Shown piece by piece: positions 1 through 9,217 of a DNA stretch of 64,000 nt. The notes beneath the pieces were generated by a model. It had not been told where the DNA came from. It did no database searches and saw nothing but the letters and a program-made list of their open reading frames with translations. Made by a program: the position numbers and the translations under genes. Location of the stretch: the NCBI RefSeq assembly GCF_005080685.1, contig NZ_CP039371.1, positions 5,642,001-5,706,000 of the forward strand, read 5' to 3'. The first letter of the stretch is position 1. Each line of letters begins with the position of its first letter. Source of the stretch: Pseudomonas putida (GTDB lineage: Bacteria > Pseudomonadota > Gammaproteobacteria > Pseudomonadales > Pseudomonadaceae).

Positions 1-1057
1 GCCACTCTTCCCTGGCCTTGGCCAGTTCTTCGCCTGGGAACACCTTCTCGGCGCTCGGCACCTGCAGCGCCTCGTCTTTCTCGTCCCACATCGCGTAGGC
101 TAGGTAATGCACCGGGAACAGCCGGTAGCCACCGAGAATCTGCCGGTCGATTTCTTGCGCCAGCTGCTTGGTGTCCTCGTAGTACTCGGTCACCGGCGGC
201 GCGAAGTTGATGTGCACCCGGCCCTTGTAGCCGGTGATGCCCTTGGCGATGCTGTTGTCGTCCTCGCCCGGCGCCTTCTTGTAGGTGCCGGTGGTGGCGC
301 GGATGTACAGCTCGCGAGCCTTGGCCTGGTCGCAGGGGTCGTATTCGTAGCTGATCGACACCGGAATCAGGTTCAGGCCCTGGATCACCGCGCCGAACGC
401 CTCGTCCTTGCGGCTCATGTGGAACATCTTGAGGATCGCCGAATCGGTGCGATCGTCACCGTCCTTGGCCCGGCCTTCGGCCTGGGCGATCCAGATCGAC
501 ACGCAATCGTTGCGGATCGAATGATTGATGTAGGCCGACAGCAGTTGGTAGGCGGCGAGTTTCTCGCGCCGGCCACTGATCGAGCGGTGCACGATGAAGC
601 TCTTGTTCAGGCGCATCATGTCGCTGACGAAGGGCTTTTGCAGCAGGTTGTCGCCAATGGCGATACGTGGCGTCGGCAGGCCGGCGTGGTACACGGCGTA
701 ATTGACGAACGCCGGGTCCATGACGATGTCGCGGTGGTTGGCCAGGAACAGGTAGGCCGTGCCCGACTTGAGCTGTTCGACGCCCGAATAGGTGACCCCG
801 TCGGTGGCGCGATCGATGGTCCGGTCGACGTAGTACTCGACCTTGTCCTGCAGGGTCGCGACGCAGGTGACGTCGGCGAACTCTTTGCGCAGGCGACGGG
901 CGATCAGCGGCTTGAGCAGCCAGCCGAACGAACCCGCTGCACGCGGGAAGCGGAAGTGGGTGAGGATATCGAGGAATGCCGGGTCGCTGAGCAGGCGCGC
1001 CAGAACGGCAGGGACCTCAGCGTCGTCGTACGGTCGGATGGCATCGAATTCGCCCAT
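1..1057 (-). CDS. 1-acyl-glycerol-3-phosphate acyltransferase family protein (3' end outside window)
   Basis: About 352 residues are visible, starting MGEFDAIRPYDDAEVP; the C-terminus lies beyond the left edge. The acyltransferase block I motif reads LANHRDIVMDPAF, followed by a block containing EGRAKDGDD, as in PlsC/PlsB-like glycerol-phosphate acyltransferases, which transfer acyl groups to glycerolipid precursors at the inner membrane. Two adjacent ATG codons (1060 and 1057) follow an AAGAGAG ribosome-binding site. The second has the better spacing and was chosen. No membrane segment is obvious. The specific substrate cannot be told from sequence, so the family call is firm but the exact reaction is not. 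Confidence 0.82.
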   Translation of the reverse strand, partial: MGEFDAIRPYDDAEVPAVLARLLSDPAFLDILTHFRFPRAAGSFGWLLKPLIARRLRKEFADVTCVATLQDKVEYYVDRTIDRATDGVTYSGVEQLKSGTAYLFLANHRDIVMDPAFVNYAVYHAGLPTPRIAIGDNLLQKPFVSDMMRLNKSFIVHRSISGRREKLAAYQLLSAYINHSIRNDCVSIWIAQAEGRAKDGDDRTDSAILKMFHMSRKDEAFGAVIQGLNLIPVSISYEYDPCDQAKARELYIRATTGTYKKAPGEDDNSIAKGITGYKGRVHINFAPPVTEYYEDTKQLAQEIDRQILGGYRLFPVHYLAYAMWDEKDEALQVPSAEKVFPGEELAKAREEW

Positions 1058-1181
1058 CATGCTCTCTTGTTGGAAACGGCTAGGGTAATAAATCAGGGAG
1101 GGGCCCAAGAAACGGCTCGGACACGCACAGGCCCTGTAGACAGATCGGCAATTATACGCACAAGTCAGCGCGGAGGCCGCG

Positions 1182-1367
1182 ATGCTGGAAACCGACTTCT
1201 ATGATTGTCCTTATTGTGGCGAACGCGTGGAAACCACGATCGACCTTTCCGGCGGCGACCAGGTGTACATCGAGGACTGCCAGGTATGTTGTCGACCCGT
1301 GGTATTCATCCTGCAGGTGCACGGTGACGAATGGATGCTCGATGTCAGACGCGAGGACGATGCCTGA
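1182..1367 (+). CDS. CPXCG-motif cysteine-rich small protein
   Basis: A 61-residue acidic protein with CPYC at residues 9-12 and CQVCC at 33-37, the paired knuckles of the CPXCG-motif family. It probably binds one zinc. The function of the family is unknown. Its stop overlaps the start of the next gene (TGATG at 1365-1369), so the two are translationally coupled. It is divergent from the acyltransferase, with about 125 bp for promoters. Confidence 0.85.
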   Translation: MLETDFYDCPYCGERVETTIDLSGGDQVYIEDCQVCCRPVVFILQVHGDEWMLDVRREDDA

Positions 1368-1627
1368 TGCGCAGGATCTACGAACCGGAAAACCTGCTGG
1401 AGGCGCAGATGCTGATCGGCATGCTCGCCAGCGAAGGGGTCGAGGTACACCTGATCGGGCGCGACCTGATCGGCGGCGTCGGCGAACTACCGCTGCACGG
1501 CCTGCTTGGCCTGGCCGTGCCGGACGAGCAGGCCGACTACGCACGGCAGCTGATCGATGCGTACAATGATGCCCTGCCGCTTGCCGGCGACGAACCGGAG
1601 CACGTTCCCGGTACCTTGATCTGCTAG
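1367..1627 (+). CDS. DUF2007-type putative signal-transducing protein
   Basis: An 86-residue protein starting MRRIYEPENLLEAQMLIGML. The ATG overlaps the preceding stop, which fixes the start. The pattern of an early LLEAQML helix, VEVHLIG, and an LFVP-like LGLAVPDEQADYARQLI segment matches the small DUF2007 fold (an ACT-like domain), which has no proven function. The gene is co-transcribed with the CPXCG protein and precedes the SRAP gene by 15 bp. Confidence 0.8.
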   Translation: MRRIYEPENLLEAQMLIGMLASEGVEVHLIGRDLIGGVGELPLHGLLGLAVPDEQADYARQLIDAYNDALPLAGDEPEHVPGTLIC

Positions 1628-1642
1628 GTTTTCAATTCGCCC

Positions 1643-2263
1643 ATGTGTGGACGCTACGCCCTGTTTCGCTGGCCCCAGGCCCTGGCTACCCTGCCAGGTT
1701 TCCCGCAGGGCCAGCCTGCGCAATGGAACATCTCGCCCGGCGCCTCGGTGCTGATCCAACGCCAGATCGATGGCCAGGCGCAACTGGCCAGGGCGCGCTG
1801 GGGGCTGACCCCGGCCTGGCTCACCGACCTGTCCCGCACGCCAGCCCATGCGCGGGCCGAAACCCTGGCTGAGCAGCCGATGTTCCGCGAGGCACTGCGC
1901 CAGCGCCGCTGCCTGATGCCGGCCAACGGCTTCTACGAATGGCGCGGCACGGTGCGCAAGCGCCCGTACTGGCTGACCCCTGGAGAGGGTTCGGCGCTGT
2001 ACTTCGCTGCGGTGTGGGAGGCCTACCCGGTGCAGGACCAGGTCTGGCTGAGCTGCGCGGTGGTCACCCAGGCGGCCATGAACCAGCGCCGCCCGCTGAT
2101 CCTCGATGAAGCCGGACAAGCGGCGTGGCTGGACCCGGACACCCCGCTGGCGCGCCTGCACGAACTGCTCGCGAGCCCGCCGGCAACCCTGCGCGAGCGG
2201 GCCCTGGCGCATTTCGTCAACGACCCGAAGCTGGATGCGCCGGAGTGCCTGACGCCGGCCTGA
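1643..2263 (+). CDS. SRAP (YedK/HMCES-like) abasic-site-binding protein, divergent active site
   Basis: A 206-residue protein starting MCGRYALF. In the SRAP family Cys2, exposed after Met removal, cross-links covalently to abasic sites in single-stranded DNA and shields them. Conserved blocks are MCGRY, WNISPG (residues 28-33), the ARAET block (70-73), NGFYEW with Glu99, and a QRRPLIL block (148-154). In E. coli YedK, as I remember the sequence, the active site is Cys2, Asn75, Glu105 and His160. Here the Asn75 position (INARVET) appears as AHARAET, with His69. The His160 position (IHDRRP) appears as MNQRRP, with Asn147. So His and Asn seem exchanged. It follows the DUF2007 gene by 15 bp and is probably in the same operon. 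The family call is strong; activity of this variant is unknown. Confidence 0.88.
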   Translation: MCGRYALFRWPQALATLPGFPQGQPAQWNISPGASVLIQRQIDGQAQLARARWGLTPAWLTDLSRTPAHARAETLAEQPMFREALRQRRCLMPANGFYEWRGTVRKRPYWLTPGEGSALYFAAVWEAYPVQDQVWLSCAVVTQAAMNQRRPLILDEAGQAAWLDPDTPLARLHELLASPPATLRERALAHFVNDPKLDAPECLTPA

Positions 2264-2364
2264 AGCCTCGCGTCGCCCTGCCGATATAAATCTTCTGTGC
2301 GGCTATAGCCGCCCTGGGCGGACTGCGCCTAGGATACCGCCATGCAAAAAAGGGAGTGTTTTTC

Positions 2365-3180
2365 ATGCGTAAGTCATTTGTTGTCAGCGTCCTGAGCGCC
2401 AGCATCCTGCTGGCCGGCTGCCAGGCGGTGAACACCACCAGCGGCGGCGCCGTCGGGGTCGAACGCAAGCAGTACATGTTCAGCATGCTTTCGACCGATG
2501 AGGTCAACCAGATGTATGCCCAGTCATACACCGAAACCCTCGGCGAGGCGAAAACCAAGGGCGTACTGGACAAGTCCAGCAGCGATGCCAAGCGCGTGCA
2601 GGCTATCGCCACGCGGCTGATCGCCCAGGCACCGCAGTTTCGCCCGGATGCCGCGCAGTGGAACTGGGAAGTCAACGTCATCAAGAGCGACGAGCTCAAC
2701 GCCAACTGCGGCCCTGGCGGCAAGATCATCGTCTACACCGGCCTGATCGACCAGCTCAAGCTGACCGACGCCGAGATCGCAGCAGTGGTCGGCCACGAGA
2801 TCGCCCACGCCCTGCGCGAGCACAGCCGCGAGGCGATGTCCAAGGCCTATGGCGTGGCGATGGCCCGCCAGGGTGCTGGCGCCCTGCTTGGGCTGGGGGA
2901 TGACACCCTGGGCCTGGCGGACCAGGTGGTGAACTACGCCATGACCCTGCCCAACAGCCGCTCCAACGAGAACGAAGCAGACCTGATCGGCCTGGAACTG
3001 TCGGCCCGCGCAGGCTACGACCCGAACGCCGCCATCACCCTGTGGAACAAGATGAGCGCAGCGTCCGAGGGTGCACCGCCTGAGTTCATGAGCACCCACC
3101 CGGCATCAAGCAGCCGGATCGCCTCGCTGCAGGCGGCCATCCCGAAAGTGATGCCCCTGTATCAGGCAGCCAAGAAGTAA
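2365..3180 (+). CDS. M48 family zinc metalloprotease, lipoprotein
   Basis: A 271-residue protein with a lipoprotein signal peptide, MRKSFVVSVLSASILLAGC; the lipidated Cys is residue 19. The zinc motif HEIAH (GHEIAHALREH) and the downstream ENEAD glutamate are those of M48 peptidases such as LoiP/YcaL, which degrade misfolded outer-membrane proteins at the inner leaflet of the outer membrane. The start at 2365 was chosen because GGGAG lies 8 bp upstream and it begins the signal peptide; a GTG at 2356 is less likely. A stem-loop (3197-3231) follows. Confidence 0.9.
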   Translation: MRKSFVVSVLSASILLAGCQAVNTTSGGAVGVERKQYMFSMLSTDEVNQMYAQSYTETLGEAKTKGVLDKSSSDAKRVQAIATRLIAQAPQFRPDAAQWNWEVNVIKSDELNANCGPGGKIIVYTGLIDQLKLTDAEIAAVVGHEIAHALREHSREAMSKAYGVAMARQGAGALLGLGDDTLGLADQVVNYAMTLPNSRSNENEADLIGLELSARAGYDPNAAITLWNKMSAASEGAPPEFMSTHPASSSRIASLQAAIPKVMPLYQAAKK

Positions 3181-3196
3181 CTCCCGCCCCCTGGTT

Positions 3197-3231
3197 GTCA
3201 GCCTGCTTGCTCACAACGCAGGCAGGCTGAC
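3197..3231. terminator. Hairpin between convergent M48 and hpt genes
   Basis: A 14-bp inverted repeat, GTCAGCCTGCTTGC against GCAGGCAGGCTGAC with one mismatch, sits between the M48 stop and the end of hpt. It lacks a clear T-run, so it may be a bidirectional or processing hairpin. Confidence 0.5.
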
Positions 3232-3248
3232 GACAGCCACTACCGCGG

Positions 3249-3806
3249 TTACAGCCCCTTGACGGCGAAGATGCCGTTGGCGTTGCGCCAGTAGCCCTTG
3301 TAGTCCATGCCATAGCCGAAAATGTAGCGGTCGACGCACGGCAGGCCCATGTAGCTGGCCTTGAGGTCGGGGCTGGCCTTGCGGTCGTGGTCCTTGTCGA
3401 TCAGCACCGCGGTATGCACGGCACGCGCGCCGGCGTGCTTGCAGAAATCGATGATGGCGCTGAGGGTGTGGCCCTCGTCGAGGATGTCGTCGACGATCAG
3501 CACGTCACGGTCGATGAACGACACTTCCGGCTTGGCCTTCCAGAACAACTCACCGCCGCTGGTCTGGTTGCGGTAGCGGGTGGCGTGCAGGTACGAGGCC
3601 TCCAGCGGGAACTGCAGGTGGGTCAGCAGCTTGCCGGCGAAGATCAGGCCACCGTTCATCACGCAGAAGACCACCGGGTTCTTGTCGTGCAGGTCTTCGC
3701 TGATCTGCGCGCCGACCTTGGCGATGGCGGCCTCGACCTCGGCTTCGGTGTACAGGCAGTCTGCTTCACGCATGACTTGGCGGATATGCTCGAGATCGGC
3801 GGACAT
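3249..3806 (-). CDS. hpt: Hypoxanthine-guanine phosphoribosyltransferase
   Basis: A 185-residue type I phosphoribosyltransferase that makes IMP or GMP from the base and PRPP in purine salvage. The PRPP-binding motif VLIVDDILDEGHTL lies near residues 100-113, with the flexible-loop and hood elements around it (FCVMNGGLIFAGKLL near 47-61 and VDRYIFGYGMDYK near the C-terminus). It is transcribed away from upp with about 160 bp between the starts. Some databases label Pseudomonas orthologues hypoxanthine-specific; the guanine preference cannot be decided here. Confidence 0.92.
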   Translation of the reverse strand: MSADLEHIRQVMREADCLYTEAEVEAAIAKVGAQISEDLHDKNPVVFCVMNGGLIFAGKLLTHLQFPLEASYLHATRYRNQTSGGELFWKAKPEVSFIDRDVLIVDDILDEGHTLSAIIDFCKHAGARAVHTAVLIDKDHDRKASPDLKASYMGLPCVDRYIFGYGMDYKGYWRNANGIFAVKGL

Positions 3807-3965
3807 GGCGCTCTCCGGGGGTGCATTTTGGAAAAGCGGGCAAAGGTACGCATCCGCTCGTCACAGATCAAGCATTTATGGACTAACGTCCAGAATGACG
3901 CACGACAGCACAGGCTGAATAGATTAATCTAGCGCGGTTTTTTTGCCCGCCTTTCGGAGCCCCCT

Positions 3966-4604
3966 ATGCCCACTCGTGAAATCCGCCACCCGCTGATCCG
4001 CCACAAGCTCGGCCTGATGCGCCGTGCCGACATCAGCACCAAGAATTTTCGCGAACTCGCCCAGGAAGTCGGCGCGCTCCTGACCTACGAAGCCACCCAG
4101 GACCTGCCGCTGGAAACCTATGAAATCGACGGCTGGAGCGGCAAGGTCCAGGTCGAGAAGATCGCCGGCAAGAAGATCACCGTGGTACCGATCCTGCGCG
4201 CCGGCATCGGCATGCTCGACGGCGTGCTCAGCCTGATCCCGGGCGCCAAGGTCAGCGCCGTGGGCGTTGCGCGTAACGAGGAAACCCTTGAGGCGCACAC
4301 CTACCTGGAAAAACTGGCCCCCGACATCAACCAGCGCCTGGCCCTGATCATCGACCCGATGCTGGCCACCGGCAACTCGATGGTCGCCACCATCGACCTG
4401 CTGAAAAAGGCCGGCTGCAAGGAAATACGCGCCATGGTGCTGGTCGCCGCGCCCGAAGGTATCGCCACCGTCGAGAAATCCCACCCCGACGTGAGCATCT
4501 ATACCGCTTCGATCGACCAGGGGCTCAACGAAGACAGCTACATCGTCCCAGGCCTGGGCGATGCCGGCGACAAGATCTTCGGCACCAAGCAGAAGGACGC
4601 CTGA
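3966..4604 (+). CDS. upp: Uracil phosphoribosyltransferase
   Basis: A 212-residue enzyme converting uracil and PRPP to UMP. It begins [19 protein letters not shown], typical of bacterial Upp, and carries the PRPP motif [13 protein letters not shown] near residues 121-133. The length matches the family. It is separated from the uracil permease by only two bases, forming a salvage operon upp-uraA. An AT-rich leader with a perfect 12-bp palindrome TAGATTAATCTA (3920-3931) precedes it. Confidence 0.95.
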   Translation: MPTREIRHPLIRHKLGLMRRADISTKNFRELAQEVGALLTYEATQDLPLETYEIDGWSGKVQVEKIAGKKITVVPILRAGIGMLDGVLSLIPGAKVSAVGVARNEETLEAHTYLEKLAPDINQRLALIIDPMLATGNSMVATIDLLKKAGCKEIRAMVLVAAPEGIATVEKSHPDVSIYTASIDQGLNEDSYIVPGLGDAGDKIFGTKQKDA

Positions 4605-4606
4605 CC

Positions 4607-5881
4607 ATGCAGGACGGCTTCAACGACCCGCTCTGGCGCCAGGTCGTTTCGGGCGCGCAGATGCTCTTCGTGGCATTCGGCGCCTTGGTGCTGATGCCGC
4701 TGATCACCGGCCTCGATCCTAACGTGGCACTGTTCACGGCCGGCATCGGCACCTTGCTGTTCCAGCTGGTCACCGGCCGTCAGGTACCGGTGTTCCTGGC
4801 CTCAAGCTTCGCCTTCATCACCCCGATCATCCTCGCCAAAGGCCAGTTCGGCCTGGCCGAGACCATGGGCGGGGTCATGGCCGCAGGTTTCGTGTACACC
4901 TTCATGGGCCTGATGGTGAAGATCAAGGGCACCGGTTTCATCGACCGCATGCTGCCGCCGGTGGTGATCGGCCCGGTGATCATCTCGATCGGCCTGGCCA
5001 TGGCCCCCATCGCTGCCAACATGGCGATGGGCAAGGCCGGTGACGGCAGCGTGCTGTTGCCGTACAAGACCGCCATGCTGATCTCCATGCCGGCCCTGCT
5101 GACCACGCTGATCGTCGCGGTGTTCGGCAAGGGCATCTTCCGCCTGGTACCGATCATCGCCGGCGTACTGGTCGGCTTTGCCTTGTCGTTCGCCTTTGGC
5201 GTGGTCGACACCGCCAAGATCGCCGCCGCGCCCTGGCTGGAAATTCCCAACTTCACCGCCCCGGCGTTCAACTGGCAGGCCATCCTGTTCATCGTCCCGG
5301 TGGCACTGGCGCCGGCCATCGAACACATCGGTGGCGTCATCGCCGTGGGCAGCGTGACCGGTCGCGACTACCTGAAAAAACCCGGCCTGCACCGCACCCT
5401 GCTCGGTGACGGCCTGGCCACCACTGCCGCCGGCCTGTTCGGCGGCCCGCCCAACACCACCTATGCCGAAGTGACCGGCGCGGTGATGCTGACCAAGAAC
5501 TACAACCCGAAGATCATGACCTGGGCGGCGGTCTTCGCCATTACCCTGGCCTTCATCGGCAAGTTCGGCGCGCTGCTGCAGAGCATCCCGGTACCGGTGA
5601 TGGGCGGCATCCTCTGCCTGCTGTTCGGCTCGATTGCTGCGGTGGGCATGAACACCATGATCCGCCACAAGATCGACCTGGCCGAAGCGCGCAACCTGGT
5701 GATCGTCTCGGTGACGCTGGTGTTCGGTATCGGTGGCGTGTTGATCGGCAGCGGTGACGGCCCGGATGACTGGGGCCTGAAAGGCATCGCCCTGTGCGCC
5801 GTGGTAGCGATCGCACTGAACCTGATCCTGCCTGGCAACGACGGCTGGAAGCACAAGAAGCTGGATGATCGGCAGTCTTGA
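4607..5881 (+). CDS. uraA: Uracil permease (NCS2 family)
   Basis: A 424-residue inner-membrane protein of the nucleobase-cation symporter-2 family with about 14 hydrophobic segments. The family regions VALAPAIEHIGGV, with the substrate-binding Glu, and FGGPPNTTYAEV are both present (near residues 235-247 and 275-290). It supplies uracil to Upp, encoded two bases upstream. A REPIN follows the stop. Confidence 0.94.
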   Translation: MQDGFNDPLWRQVVSGAQMLFVAFGALVLMPLITGLDPNVALFTAGIGTLLFQLVTGRQVPVFLASSFAFITPIILAKGQFGLAETMGGVMAAGFVYTFMGLMVKIKGTGFIDRMLPPVVIGPVIISIGLAMAPIAANMAMGKAGDGSVLLPYKTAMLISMPALLTTLIVAVFGKGIFRLVPIIAGVLVGFALSFAFGVVDTAKIAAAPWLEIPNFTAPAFNWQAILFIVPVALAPAIEHIGGVIAVGSVTGRDYLKKPGLHRTLLGDGLATTAAGLFGGPPNTTYAEVTGAVMLTKNYNPKIMTWAAVFAITLAFIGKFGALLQSIPVPVMGGILCLLFGSIAAVGMNTMIRHKIDLAEARNLVIVSVTLVFGIGGVLIGSGDGPDDWGLKGIALCAVVAIALNLILPGNDGWKHKKLDDRQS

Positions 5882-5887
5882 GATCTT

Positions 5888-5992
5888 GGGGCTGCTTCGC
5901 AGCCCTTTCGCGACACAAGGCCGCTCCTACAGGGGACTGCGATCTCCTTGTAGGAGCGGCCTTGTGTCGCGAAAGGGCCGCAAAGCGGCCCC
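5888..5992. repeat. REPIN (paired REP hairpin)
   Basis: 29-bp perfect inverted arms at 5903-5931 and 5949-5977 (core CCTTTCGCGACACAAGGCCG) are flanked by GGGGCTGC/GCGGCCCC outer stems. It sits between the convergent uraA and hemH ends. Confidence 0.9.
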
Positions 5993-5998
5993 AGCTAT

Positions 5999-7012
5999 TC
6001 AGGCTTTTTCGCACATCCCCGCCAACACCTTCACCCACTGCGGATGATCGTTCAGGCACGGCACCAGCACCAACTCCTCGCCCCCCGCCTCGACGAACTG
6101 CTCGCTGCCGCGCATGCCGATCTCTTCCAGGGTTTCGATACAATCGGCGACGAACGCCGGGCACATCACCAGCAGCTTCTTCACCCCGGCCTTGGCCAGC
6201 TCATCCAAACGCGTCTCGGTATAGGGCTCGATCCACTTGGCCCGCCCCAGGCGCGACTGGAACGACACCGACCATTTGCCATCGGCGATACCCATCCTGG
6301 TGGCGAACGCCCGGGCGGTGGCCAGGCACTGGCCGCGATAGCACACCGCACGCATCTCGGCGCTGGCATCCTGGCAGCAGTCGGCCGCCTGGAAATCGTG
6401 ATTGCCGGTAGGGTCGAGCTTCTTCAGGTGCCGCTCCGGCAAGCCATGGAAACTCAACAGCAGGTGGTCGTAGTCCTGTTGCAGGTAGGGCTCGGCGCTG
6501 GCGGCCAGGGCCTCGATGTAGTCGGGGTGCTCGTAGAACGGCTGCAATACCCGCAGCTCCAGCGACAACTGGCGCTCGTCCAGGGTCTGGCGCGCCAGCT
6601 CCACCACGGTGGTCACGGTACTGTCGGCAAATTGCGGGTACAGCGGCGCCAGGGTGACCTTGCGCACGCCTTGGGCGGCCAGGCGCGCCAGCACCTCGGG
6701 CAAGGCCGGCTGGCCGTAACGCATGGCGATTTCCACAGGACCATGGGGCCAGTGCTCGACCATCGCCGCCTGCAGGCGACGGGTCAACACCACCAGCGGG
6801 GAGCCCTCGTCCCACCAGATCGAGGCATAGGCATGGGCCGACTGCTCGGGGCGCTTGATCAGGATCAGCGACACCAGCAGCCGCCGCACCGGCCATGGCA
6901 GGTCGATGACGTAGGGGTCCATGAGGAACTGATTGAGGTAGCGGCGCACATCGGCAACCGAGGTCGAAGCAGGGGAACCCAGGTTGACCAGCAGCAGGGC
7001 GTGATCGGTCAT
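5999..7012 (-). CDS. hemH: Ferrochelatase
   Basis: A 337-residue enzyme inserting Fe2+ into protoporphyrin IX, the last step of heme synthesis. It starts [16 protein letters not shown]. The catalytic His is in [14 protein letters not shown] and the metal-channel region in [17 protein letters not shown]. The length agrees with bacterial HemH, and the signature is complete. It lies 13 bp downstream of the epimerase-like gene on the same strand. Confidence 0.95.
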   Translation of the reverse strand: MTDHALLLVNLGSPASTSVADVRRYLNQFLMDPYVIDLPWPVRRLLVSLILIKRPEQSAHAYASIWWDEGSPLVVLTRRLQAAMVEHWPHGPVEIAMRYGQPALPEVLARLAAQGVRKVTLAPLYPQFADSTVTTVVELARQTLDERQLSLELRVLQPFYEHPDYIEALAASAEPYLQQDYDHLLLSFHGLPERHLKKLDPTGNHDFQAADCCQDASAEMRAVCYRGQCLATARAFATRMGIADGKWSVSFQSRLGRAKWIEPYTETRLDELAKAGVKKLLVMCPAFVADCIETLEEIGMRGSEQFVEAGGEELVLVPCLNDHPQWVKVLAGMCEKA

Positions 7013-7025
7013 GCAGCGTCCTATG

Positions 7026-7930
7026 TCAGAGGCGGCTGGACAGATCGTCCAGGGCCGATTGCAGATCGTTGAAGCGGAAAGTGAAACCTGCCGCCAGCAG
7101 GCGCACCGGGCGCGCCCGCTGACCGCCGAGCAACAGGGTCGACAGCTCGCCCAGCCCGGCCTTCAGCAGCACGCCCGGCATCGGCATGAAAGCCGGTCGG
7201 TGCAAGGCGCGGCCCAGACGCTTGGCGAACTCGCGATTGCGCACCGGCTCCGGTGCGCAGGCATTATAAGGACCGCTGGTGTCGTTGTGCTGCAAGAGAA
7301 AATCTATCAAGGCGACCTGATCGTCTATATGGACCCAGGGCATCCACTGCCGCCCATCGCCCAAGGGGCCACCCAGTCCGAGTTTGAACGGCAAGCGCAG
7401 GCGCGACAAAAAGCCGCCGTCGCTGGCCAGTACCAAGCCAGTGCGTACCAGTACCACACGCATGCCCATGGCTTGCGCACGCTGGGCGGTTTCCTCCCAG
7501 GCGATGCATAACTGGCTGGCGAAGTCCTCGCGTACCGGTGGCGATGCTTCGCTCAGTTCGCGCTCGCCACCATCGCCATACCACCCCACCGCAGAACCGG
7601 AAATCAGCACGCCTGGGCGCTGCTCGCGGCTGCCAAGCCATTCCAGCAAGCGCTCGGTCAACGCCACCCGGCTCGCCCACAGCAGGTTGCGCCGGGCCGC
7701 GGTCCAGGGCCGATCGGCAATCGGCGCGCCGGCCAGATTGACGACCGCAGCCACCGCGTCGTCGGCGCCGATGTCCTCCAGCCGGGCAATCCCGCGCACG
7801 CCGCTGCCGCACAAGCGGGGACCTGCTCGGGGCGCCGGCTCCATACCGTCAGCCGGTGGCCCCGGGCGAGCCAGAACTGGCACAGGTGCTGGCCGATCAA
7901 GCCGGTACCGCCCGTCAGCAATATATGCAT
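7026..7930 (-). pseudogene. TIGR01777 (YfcH-type) NAD-dependent epimerase, apparent frameshift
   Basis: The N-terminus MHILLTGGTGLIGQHL (Rossmann glycine motif) is in one frame from 7930. From about 7817 the conserved continuation LCGSGVRGIARLEDIGADDAVAAVVNLAG is in another frame down to 7026. One missing base in or beside the G4 run at 7817-7820 (C4 on the coding strand) would join the two halves into a normal sugar-epimerase-like SDR of about 300 residues. Later family blocks such as LISGSAVGWYGDGGE and LPFKLGLGGPLGDGRQWMPWVH are intact. The gene is divergent from the FAD oxidoreductase across a 196-bp regulatory region. Either a consensus error or a real inactivating mutation. Confidence 0.8.
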
Positions 7931-8010
7931 GGCTGTGTCCTCGCAGAGTGCGGCCATGGTCTATTTTTAAGATCAAGGCACTTTTCTAGACCGAACGCTC
8001 TCGGATAAGG

Positions 8011-8036
8011 ATAGGACATAGGCCAACCTGTCCTAT
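8011..8036. promoter_or_regulatory. Perfect 8-bp dyad in the divergent promoter region
   Basis: ATAGGACA (8011-8018), a 10-bp spacer, then TGTCCTAT (8029-8036). It lies between the divergent epimerase and FAD oxidoreductase genes and beside the PplR-type operator. It is not GC-rich and has no T-run, so an operator is more likely than a terminator. The regulator is unknown. Confidence 0.5.
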
Positions 8037-8048
8037 GAAGCGGAATAA

Positions 8049-9112
<1,064 letters not shown>

Positions 9113-9176
9113 CGCCCTGGGGGTTTAACACCAAAATAAGGGTTTGCTCCCATCGCCGGCTGTGCTGGAATGTACT

Positions 9177-9200
9177 TGTACAAGAATTTAATAATGTACA
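9177..9200 (+). promoter_or_regulatory. PplR1/LitR-type light-regulated operator 2
   Basis: TGTACA (9177-9182), exactly 12 bp, then TGTACA (9195-9200), an exact match to T(G/A)TACA-N12-TGTA(C/T)A. An extra TGTACT abuts it at 9171-9176. It lies 17 bp upstream of the ATG at 9218 and should control the DUF523/DUF1722-regulator-photolyase operon. Confidence 0.85.
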
Positions 9201-9217
9201 AGTTTCTGGAGGCCGCC

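Noticed and set aside
3920..3931. Palindrome TAGATTAATCTA upstream of upp
   Set aside because: Perfect but only 12 bp and AT-rich; a single short palindrome in an AT-rich leader is weak evidence of an operator.
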